Positions 1-5,380 of a DNA stretch of 10,693 nt are shown here, one piece after another (position 1 is the first letter of the stretch; each line of letters begins with the position of its first letter). Below the pieces are notes generated by a model. The model was not told the origin of the DNA. It ran no database searches and saw only the letters and a program-made list of their open reading frames with translations. The stretch is from Flavobacteriales bacterium CG_4_9_14_3_um_filter_32_8 (GTDB lineage: Bacteria > Bacteroidota > Bacteroidia > Flavobacteriales_E > Vicingaceae). Position numbers and translations under genes: made by a program. The stretch spans positions 1 to 10,693 of the forward strand of contig PFUQ01000093.1 of the NCBI GenBank assembly GCA_002790175.1, written 5' to 3'.

Positions 1-732
1 GATAAAAAAATAAATACTCGATAGCACAAAAAACGACATCACCAATTCATTATGTGTTGAAGAAGCCAATAGAATAGATTCAGGTAATGTAATAACAAGA
101 AAAAATGATAAGATCTGTATGAATCTGTTTAATCCTATTTTTTTTGCGATTAAACTCGACACCAATCCAGTTGCCAATAAATAAAACAACTGAACACTAT
201 TAGAAAAATAATCGTTTCCAATCAGCAAATTGATATTTAAAATCAGTTGTTCTGCAAAAGGGGGGGAATTAAGTTGAGGATATATACTTGTTCGGTAATG
301 TGCTAAACTTTCGTTTTGTATCCAATGGATAATTCTTGGCATGTGATAAGCCATTGAATCCCAGTTATTAGAAGGATAAATTAACCCCTGAAAAAAAACT
401 CCAACAATAATAAATATTGAGAAACCGATAAAAAACTTTTCCCATTTATGAAGACTTTTAACTTTAGTTATTAACTTACTTTTAATAAAATTAATCGCAT
501 TAAACGATTTACGTTTTAGTAATAGAAAGATGATAATAACATCAATAATACTCCAGCAAGCAATTAAAGCTAAGTAATGAAGAGCATTAAATAGTCCGAG
601 TATTTCTGTGATGATAATGGTGAAGAAGGAAAAAAATAATATTGCCTTTACGAACGATTCTCTACTATTATTATTGGAAAATAAAAGAAGAGTTAATCCT
701 AAAAAACCTATGAAAAGTAAAATTATTGCCAC
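1..732 (-). CDS. GT-C-type membrane glycosyltransferase, N-terminal part (partial)
   Basis: The reading frame is open from 732 to the left edge, giving 244 residues with the C-terminus outside the window. It starts at GTG (730-732), directly preceded by an in-frame TAA (733-735). The first in-frame ATG is only at residue 127, so GTG is the best start. Hydrophobic segments lie at about residues 2-18, 31-48, 53-72 and 100-119, with more after 165. After the fourth comes a luminal-type loop with WDSMAYHMPR (124-133), HWIQN (136-140), AHYRT (144-148) and PPFAEQLIL (157-165). Later comes LASSTHNEL (222-230). These match my recollection of a family of bacterial polytopic GT-C/GT39-like (PMT/ArnT-like) glycosyltransferases, which use lipid-linked sugar donors at the outer face of the inner membrane. 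The acceptor and sugar are unknown. Only 53 bases separate it from the upstream receiver gene, so co-transcription is possible. I am fairly sure of the family and unsure of the function. Confidence 0.72.
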   Translation of the reverse strand, partial: MAIILLFIGFLGLTLLLFSNNNSRESFVKAILFFSFFTIIITEILGLFNALHYLALIACWSIIDVIIIFLLLKRKSFNAINFIKSKLITKVKSLHKWEKFFIGFSIFIIVGVFFQGLIYPSNNWDSMAYHMPRIIHWIQNESLAHYRTSIYPQLNSPPFAEQLILNINLLIGNDYFSNSVQLFYLLATGLVSSLIAKKIGLNRFIQILSFFLVITLPESILLASSTHNELVMSFFVLSSIYFFI

Positions 733-785
733 TTAATAAAATTACATAATTAAAGTGTTCTTGCAAATTTTAAAAAAATATATAA

Positions 786-1223
786 TTATTTATAGTAGTC
801 TAAAACTTTATCGTAAACCTTTTTGCTTATGCCGTCAGAAAGAAATATGCCTCCCTGGTGAAGGGTTTTAATTGCTTCAATGTAAACATCTCTAGTTTCA
901 TCTTTTAAAATAAAACCAGAGGCACCTGCCATTATTAGCTCCTTAATATGGTAAGGATTAACCGCAAATGAATTAGCTAAAATTTTAGTAAAAGATTTAA
1001 TCTTTTTTATATTCTTTGTAGCATCGATACCATTTACATTAGGCATTAAAAGATCCATCAATACCACATCGTAATCATTTTCTTTAATCATTTCCAACGC
1101 TTCTATACCATCGCTAGCTTCTCCAACTACACGAATACCAGTAGCTTCTGTAAAATATAATTTTAAACTGTCCCTAATGATATCTCGATCATCTACAATC
1201 AAAAGTCGAATGGCTTCTTTCAT
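786..1223 (-). CDS. Stand-alone response regulator receiver (REC) protein, NarL-type, no output domain
   Basis: This 145-residue protein is a complete CheY-like receiver domain. The acidic pair is D11-D12 and the likely phospho-acceptor is D57 in VVLMDLLMP. S85 sits in the switch Ser/Thr position and K107 is the conserved lysine in GFILKDE. The stretch AGASGFILKDE and the following GGIFLS resemble the end of the receiver and the linker in NarL/FixJ regulators. In those proteins a LuxR-type helix-turn-helix follows, but here the protein stops at residue 145 and the next gene begins 53 bases on, so no HTH remnant fits. It would be phosphorylated by a histidine kinase, but none is encoded in the window. 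With no output domain it may act by protein contact or as a phosphate sink; that is inference. It lies 70 bases after the CWC gene, with a weak promoter-like site between them. Confidence 0.9.
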   Translation of the reverse strand: MKEAIRLLIVDDRDIIRDSLKLYFTEATGIRVVGEASDGIEALEMIKENDYDVVLMDLLMPNVNGIDATKNIKKIKSFTKILANSFAVNPYHIKELIMAGASGFILKDETRDVYIEAIKTLHQGGIFLSDGISKKVYDKVLDYYK

Positions 1224-1249
1224 TTTGAAATAATTTAGATGGTAAATGT

Positions 1250-1257
1250 CAAACTAA
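1250..1257 (-). promoter_or_regulatory. Weak candidate -7 element upstream of the receiver gene
   Basis: The minus strand reads TTAGTTTG, seven of eight positions of the Bacteroidota -7 consensus TAnnTTTG, 26 bases before the receiver ATG. No convincing -33 TTTG lies at the usual distance. In such AT-rich DNA a one-mismatch match is weak evidence. It would let the receiver gene be expressed apart from folB and the CWC gene. Confidence 0.25.
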
Positions 1258-1293
1258 AATTAAACAATTAAAAGAGTAAATCAACTGTTTTTG

Positions 1294-1491
1294 TTAGGTG
1301 GTTTTACGTATTTTTTCGGCAAGTAAAATCAAACACCCCTCACACAAGCAATCGGCGTAATTATCTTTTAATTCTTGTAACTGAGCGGTGGATAATTGAT
1401 AGTGATTACACCAACAATTACCTCGGGGTTTGCATGTAAATGCTGCACCACATTTAGCACATTTAATTACCCTATCTGTTGTATTATTCAC
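1294..1491 (-). CDS. Small cysteine-rich CWC-family protein
   Basis: I start this 65-residue protein at GTG (1489-1491), giving an 8-base overlap with the end of folB and a purine-rich AAAGAG just before the start. An upstream in-frame TTG at 1527 would add 12 residues and deepen the overlap to 44 bases, which is less likely. There is no in-frame ATG near the beginning. Eight cysteines are arranged as C11-x2-C14, C20, C26-W-C28, then C48-L-C50-x2-C53. With the NCWCN core and the DCLCEGC end this is the pattern of the cysteine-rich CWC family (Pfam Cys_rich_CWC, as I recall it). The pairs look able to bind zinc or another metal. The role of the family is not known to me. The overlap suggests translational coupling to folB. 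Confidence 0.8.
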   Translation of the reverse strand: MNNTTDRVIKCAKCGAAFTCKPRGNCWCNHYQLSTAQLQELKDNYADCLCEGCLILLAEKIRKTT

Positions 1492-1846
1492 CTCTTTTTC
1501 TCTTGATTTGCACAGCAACGCTATCAATATGTCCGCCTAAAGGAACATTTAGTTTAGCAACTTTTAATTTGATTTTTTTGATGGTTGGGAACTCTAAAAA
1601 TAAAGCATCAACGATTCTTTGTGAAACATGTTCTAATAAATGAGATGGAATTGCCATTTGATATTTTATTACTCCAAAAACTGCTTGATAGTTTACGGTG
1701 TCTTGAATATTATCGCTCAAAGCAGGTTTTTCTAGATCTACATCCAACTCAACATCTACCACAAAATTAGTTCCTATCAAGGCTTCCTCTTTAAAGCAAC
1801 CATGATAAGCGTAAATTTTTATTCCTTCAACGTATATTTTTCCCAT
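1484..1846 (-). CDS. folB: Dihydroneopterin aldolase
   Basis: FolB cleaves 7,8-dihydroneopterin to 6-hydroxymethyl-7,8-dihydropterin and glycolaldehyde in cytoplasmic folate synthesis. At 120 residues it has the normal family length. YHGCFKEEALIG (14-25) is the characteristic HG...EE..lG segment and E21 is the likely substrate-binding glutamate. Y53 in VNYQAVF and K98 in KVAKLNVPLGG match the conserved tyrosine and catalytic lysine of the E. coli and S. aureus enzymes by position. LLEHVSQRI (70-78) is the usual helix motif around the second conserved Glu. The ATG start gives a standard N-terminus (MGKIYVEGI). It lies 130 bases after glnS across a repeat-rich spacer and overlaps the CWC gene. 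No other folate gene is present in the window. Confidence 0.94.
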   Translation of the reverse strand: MGKIYVEGIKIYAYHGCFKEEALIGTNFVVDVELDVDLEKPALSDNIQDTVNYQAVFGVIKYQMAIPSHLLEHVSQRIVDALFLEFPTIKKIKLKVAKLNVPLGGHIDSVAVQIKRKRGE

Positions 1847-1863
1847 TTTATTTAGTAATAAGG

Positions 1864-1931
1864 GTAAGTAGTAAGGTATCAGTAAAAAGTAAAATAGATA
1901 ATAAAATATTAATTTACTTTTTACTACTTAC
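1864..1931 (-). repeat. AT-rich inverted repeat in the glnS-folB spacer
   Basis: A perfect 13-base inverted repeat pairs 1881-1893 (AGTAAAAAGTAAA) with 1913-1925 across a 19-base loop. A second perfect 11-base pair, 1864-1874 (GTAAGTAGTAA) with 1921-1931, shares part of the right arm. The left arm therefore looks like the right arm with about 10 bases inserted or duplicated. On the coding strand the stem is weak and has no following T-run, so it does not look like a standard terminator. It could be a decayed interspersed repeat or an RNA structure in the folB leader. Confidence 0.7.
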
Positions 1932-1935
1932 TCCT

Positions 1936-1972
1936 TTTTAACTTTCTACTTTATAAACTTTTAACTTTCTAC
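1936..1972. repeat. Direct repeat, 14 bases twice, next to the glnS stop codon
   Basis: TTTTAACTTTCTAC occurs at 1936-1949 and again at 1959-1972, a period of 23 bases. The second copy runs into CCCCTCTACCACCCCTC (1973-1989), itself a GAGGGGT-type doublet on the coding strand. That doublet spans the glnS stop codon and its last codons. This is low-complexity, repeat-derived spacer sequence with no coding content. Confidence 0.65.
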
Positions 1973-1976
1973 CCCT

Positions 1977-3653
1977 CTACCACCCCTCTTTTAATGTTAC
2001 CGTTCTGTTAAAAATTAAGCATTCTGTAGTTGAATCTTTATCTACACAAAAATAACCTATTCTTTGAAATTGATAACGCTCCGATGGTTTTGCATCTTTT
2101 AAGGCTAATTCCATTTTGCAGTCTTTTAAAACTGAAAGAGAATCTTTATTGATTAGTGTTTTAAAATCAACTTCTTTGTCGGAATCTGGTGCTTCAACGG
2201 TAAACAACCTGTTGTAAACATTTACTTGTGCGGTGATGTTGTGCGAAGCAGAAACCCAGTGCAACGTTCCTTGAACTTTACGTTTGCTTTCTTCTGTTCC
2301 ACTTCCACTTTTGCTTTTCTCATCATACGTACATCTTACCTCAACAACATTACCGTTAGCATCTTTAATTGCTTCTTCGCCTTTAATAATGTAACCATTT
2401 TTTAAACGAACTTCTTTTCCAATTCCTAACTTAAAAATCTTGTTCGGACATTCTTCCAAGAAATCGTCTTTTTCAATAAAAATTTCTTTAGAAAAAATTA
2501 TTTCTCGGTGTCCAGCACTTTCGTCTTCGGGATTATTTTCTGCCGATACCAATTCTGTTTTTCCTTCAAGATAATTGGTGATTACTAATTTCAACGGATG
2601 TAAAACCGCCATCATTCGATAAGTTGATTTGTTTAAATCGGTACGGATACACGATTCTAACAACGCCACATCAATCATTTGATCTCTTTTTGAAACACCA
2701 GCTTTATCAATAAAGTCGCGAATTGCAGCAGGAGTATAACCTCTTCTTCTCAAACCAGAAATGGTAGGCATTCGAGGGTCGTCCCAACCGTTTACCATAT
2801 TTTCTTCGACCAACTGCATCAATTTTCGTTTACTCATTACGGTATAGTTGAGGTTTAATCTCGAAAATTCTCTTTGTTTTGGTCTGATTTGTTTTTTATC
2901 ATACACTTGGTCTAAAAACCAATCGTACAATTCACGGTGTGCTTTAAATTCGAGCGAACACAACGAATGTGAAATTTGCTCGATATAATCCGATTCGCCA
3001 TGCGTCCAATCGTACATGGGATAAACACACCAATCGTTGCCAGTACGGTGGTGGTGTTTGTGCATTACCCGATACATAATTGGGTCTCGCATCAACATAT
3101 TGGTATGTGCCATGTCTATTTTAGCTCGTAAAACATGTTCACCTTCTTTAAATTTTCCTTGTTTCATGCGGTTAAACAAGTCTAAATTTTCTTCAACCAT
3201 TCTATCTCTAAATGGGCTGTTCGTTCCTGTTGTAGTTGGCGTTCCTTTTTGTTTCGCCATGTCTTCCGACGATTGAGAATCAACGTACGCTTTTCCTTTT
3301 TTAATCATCAAAACAGCCCAATCATACAATTGTTGAAAATAATCAGACGAATAACATTCTTCCGCCCATTTAAAACCCATCCAAGCTAAATCGTATTTTA
3401 TGTTGTCAACAAATTCTTGCTCTTCTTTGGATGGATTGGTATCGTCAAATCTCAAATTTACAGGAGCATTGTATTTTTCGCCTAAGCCAAAATTTAAACA
3501 AAACGCTTTGGCATGACCAATGTGCAAATAGCCATTAGGCTCTGGTGGAAATCTAAATTTTAATTGATTGGCAGAAAATCCACCTGCTAAATCTTCTTCA
3601 ATAATTTGCTCAATAAAATTGAGTGATTTGTGTTCTTCGTTTGAGTTTTCCAT
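1977..3653 (-). CDS. glnS: Glutaminyl-tRNA synthetase
   Basis: GlnRS charges tRNA-Gln with glutamine directly, in the cytoplasm. The 558-residue length fits the bacterial enzyme. FPPEPNGYLHIGHAKA holds the class I HIGH signature (44-47). LRFDDTNP (67-74) is the ERFDDTNP-type motif of the GlnRS/GluRS group. YPMYDWTHGESD (211-222) lies in the active-site half. VMSKRK (272-277) is the KMSKS-type loop, and RGYTPAAIRDF (304-314) follows. The C-terminal half is the two-barrel anticodon-binding region, ending with FNRTVTLKEGW. Relatives commonly carry a few more residues after this point (for example DTWAK in E. coli-type enzymes), and the stop here lies in repeat-like sequence. The gene follows gltX after 100 bases. 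GlnRS in Bacteroidota is usually explained by ancient transfer from eukaryotes; that is family knowledge. Confidence 0.97.
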   Translation of the reverse strand: MENSNEEHKSLNFIEQIIEEDLAGGFSANQLKFRFPPEPNGYLHIGHAKAFCLNFGLGEKYNAPVNLRFDDTNPSKEEQEFVDNIKYDLAWMGFKWAEECYSSDYFQQLYDWAVLMIKKGKAYVDSQSSEDMAKQKGTPTTTGTNSPFRDRMVEENLDLFNRMKQGKFKEGEHVLRAKIDMAHTNMLMRDPIMYRVMHKHHHRTGNDWCVYPMYDWTHGESDYIEQISHSLCSLEFKAHRELYDWFLDQVYDKKQIRPKQREFSRLNLNYTVMSKRKLMQLVEENMVNGWDDPRMPTISGLRRRGYTPAAIRDFIDKAGVSKRDQMIDVALLESCIRTDLNKSTYRMMAVLHPLKLVITNYLEGKTELVSAENNPEDESAGHREIIFSKEIFIEKDDFLEECPNKIFKLGIGKEVRLKNGYIIKGEEAIKDANGNVVEVRCTYDEKSKSGSGTEESKRKVQGTLHWVSASHNITAQVNVYNRLFTVEAPDSDKEVDFKTLINKDSLSVLKDCKMELALKDAKPSERYQFQRIGYFCVDKDSTTECLIFNRTVTLKEGW

Positions 3654-3681
3654 TAACTATTTATATTTTTTACACCCCCTG

Positions 3682-3738
3682 CCCCTTCCGTCAGCTGAAG
3701 GAGGGAAACTAACGCACAATGTCTTCTTCCGACTTCGG
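3682..3738. repeat. GC-rich repeat-like island in the gltX-glnS spacer
   Basis: This part of the 100-base spacer is much richer in G and C than its surroundings. CCTTC (3684-3688) pairs with GAAGG (3697-3701) around an 8-base loop containing CAGCTG, and two more C-G pairs form if A3702 is bulged. Nearby CCGACTTCGG (3729-3738) is a small palindrome. C-rich palindromes of this sort are common in intergenic DNA of flavobacteria in my recollection. There is no T-run that would make it a clear terminator. It may be a decayed interspersed repeat. Confidence 0.45.
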
Positions 3739-3753
3739 TCTTCTAGCTTTTTC

Positions 3754-5286
3754 TTACTTATTTATGTTTTTAATGCCTGAGTTCAATCTGTTTATCGATT
3801 CCTCTTTTCCAATCACTTCCATAATATCAAACAAATGAGGGCCACCTCCAACTCCAGTAATGGCTAACCGAATGGCGGTCATCGGCACACCAAAACCAAG
3901 TCCTTTTTCTTCGATATATTTTTTAAAAGCTTCTTCTAATGTTGCTGCTTTAAATTCGATGTTAGAAAAAACAACAACCAAATCTTCCACTATTTTTGAA
4001 GATTCCTCTTTCCATTTTTTCTTTACTGTTTCGGCATCGTAGGTTTTTGGTGCTTCAAAAAAATAAGTACTTTTTTCAATAATATCGTTTAAAAATGTAG
4101 CTCTTTCTTTCATTAAACCACAAACATCAGCTAAAAATTCATCTTTTGAATTGACAAATTTATGTTCTAACACAACTGGTTTAATTAATTGAGCCAATTC
4201 TTCATTTGATTTTGCTCTTAAATAATGTTCGTTAAACCATTTGGTTTTTTCAGGATCGAATTTAGAGCCCGATTTACCTACTTTATCCAATGAAAAAGCA
4301 TCCACCAATTCTTGTAGAGAAAATATTTCTTGTTCAGTTCCAGGATTCCATCCTAACAACGCCAGCATATTAATCATCGCCTCTGGAAAATAACCGCTTT
4401 CTCTATATCCCGAATAAACCTCTCCATCTGGAGATTTCCACTCGATAGGAAAAACAGGAAAACCTAAACGGTCGCCATCTCTTTTGCTTAATTTTCCGTT
4501 ACCGTCTGGTTTTAATAATAAGGGTAAATGAGCAAATTCGGGCATCACGTCTTTCCAACCTAAAAAACGATACAACAAAACATGTAAAGGTCCAGAAGGC
4601 AGCCATTCTTCGCCACGAATTACATGTGTAATTTTCATTAAATAATCATCTACTACATTTGCCATGTGATAAGTTGGCATTCCATCAGATTTATACAACA
4701 CTTTATCATCTAAATTAGCTGAATCTACAACTACCCAACCACGAATATTATCTTTAAATTTTACTTCTTCGTTGCTTGGAATTTTTACACGAACTACGTA
4801 ATGTTCTCCTGCTGCAATTTTTCGAGTAACTTCTTCAGCAGAAAGTGTTAAAGAGTTCTTCATGGTTAGCCTTGAAACAGAATCGTACTGTTGTGATGAG
4901 CCTCCTGCTGTTTTTAACCGTTCACGCATTTGCTCCAATTCTTCTGGGGTATCAAAAGCATAATAGGCATGCCCATCGGCAAGCAATTGGTCAACGTATT
5001 TTTTATAGATTCCTAATTCATTTCTTTCGGATTGTCGGTAAGGACCATATTCTCCTCCAAGACCAACACCTTCGTCGAATTTTAATCCACACCATTTTAA
5101 TGATTCTATAATATAATCTTCTGCACCAGCAACATAACGTGTTTGGTCGGTATCTTCAATTCGTAAAATAAAATCTCCTCCGTATTTTTTGGCAAACAAA
5201 TAATTATACAATGCTGTTCTAACTCCACCAATGTGTAATGGTCCAGTTGGACTAGGTGCAAATCTTACTCTTACTTTTCTTTCCAT
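3754..5286 (-). CDS. gltX: Glutamyl-tRNA synthetase
   Basis: GluRS charges tRNA-Glu with glutamate in the cytoplasm. It is 510 residues long, near the usual bacterial length. The N-terminus VRFAPSPTGPLHIGG carries the HIGH-type motif (HIGG, 18-21). LRIEDTDQTR (41-50) is the family motif. GEEWLPSGPLH (225-235) lies in the catalytic core, and GKLSKRDGD (264-272) is the KMSKS-type loop. The C-terminal part, from about 330, is the helical anticodon-binding region of bacterial GluRS. The ATG start places the HIGH motif at the standard distance. Because a GlnRS follows, this is probably a discriminating GluRS that does not need to mischarge tRNA-Gln; that is inference. It is the first gene after a terminator, has its own promoter, and probably leads the gltX-glnS-folB unit. 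Confidence 0.97.
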   Translation of the reverse strand: MERKVRVRFAPSPTGPLHIGGVRTALYNYLFAKKYGGDFILRIEDTDQTRYVAGAEDYIIESLKWCGLKFDEGVGLGGEYGPYRQSERNELGIYKKYVDQLLADGHAYYAFDTPEELEQMRERLKTAGGSSQQYDSVSRLTMKNSLTLSAEEVTRKIAAGEHYVVRVKIPSNEEVKFKDNIRGWVVVDSANLDDKVLYKSDGMPTYHMANVVDDYLMKITHVIRGEEWLPSGPLHVLLYRFLGWKDVMPEFAHLPLLLKPDGNGKLSKRDGDRLGFPVFPIEWKSPDGEVYSGYRESGYFPEAMINMLALLGWNPGTEQEIFSLQELVDAFSLDKVGKSGSKFDPEKTKWFNEHYLRAKSNEELAQLIKPVVLEHKFVNSKDEFLADVCGLMKERATFLNDIIEKSTYFFEAPKTYDAETVKKKWKEESSKIVEDLVVVFSNIEFKAATLEEAFKKYIEEKGLGFGVPMTAIRLAITGVGGGPHLFDIMEVIGKEESINRLNSGIKNINK

Positions 5287-5304
5287 GATTTATTTATGAG
5301 GCTG

Positions 5305-5312
5305 CAAATATA
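5305..5312 (-). promoter_or_regulatory. Bacteroidota-type -7 promoter element for gltX
   Basis: The minus strand reads TATATTTG, an exact match to the TAnnTTTG -7 consensus used by the primary sigma factor of Bacteroidota. It lies 18 bases before the gltX ATG and just after an intrinsic terminator, where a new promoter is expected. No good -33 TTTG is seen. A start site a few bases downstream would give a leader of only about 10-14 bases. Confidence 0.65.
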
Positions 5313-5323
5313 CCCAATATCGT

Positions 5324-5362
5324 AAAATAAAAAAGCCCTTTGGGCATTTATCCAAAGGGCTT
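5324..5362 (-). terminator. Intrinsic terminator after the secreted-protein gene
   Basis: A perfect 11-base inverted repeat pairs 5333-5343 (AAGCCCTTTGG) with 5352-5362 around an 8-base loop. Read on the minus strand, the hairpin is followed by TTTTATTTTA, giving a stem plus U-tract. It lies 19 bases past the stop codon of the upstream gene and separates that gene from gltX. This is the strongest terminator in the window. Confidence 0.92.
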
Positions 5363-5380
5363 GAAATATCTATCTTATTA

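Noticed and set aside
754..766. Promoter for the glycosyltransferase at the AAAATTTG word
   Set aside because: It lacks the leading TA of the -7 consensus and has no paired upstream element; such words are common in AT-rich spacers.
733..785. HTH remnant or frameshift extending the receiver protein
   Set aside because: The 53-base gap is too short for a LuxR-type domain and the next frame is already the membrane protein.
1525..1527. TTG start for the CWC protein
   Set aside because: It would need a 44-base overlap with folB and adds residues unlike the family; GTG at 1491 is closer to the conserved part and has a purine-rich site.
1936..1972. Possible CRISPR array
   Set aside because: Only two 14-base copies with a 9-base gap; repeats and spacer are far too short and no cas gene is present.
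3729..3738. CCGACTTCGG as a terminator after gltX
   Set aside because: The stem can form only three pairs with a workable loop and there is no U-tract after it on the coding strand.
1585..5111. Several plus-strand open frames of 60-88 codons lying inside folB, glnS and gltX or running from them into a spacer
   Set aside because: They lie almost wholly antisense to genes with clear family motifs, have no recognisable domain, and are expected by chance opposite AT-rich coding sequence.
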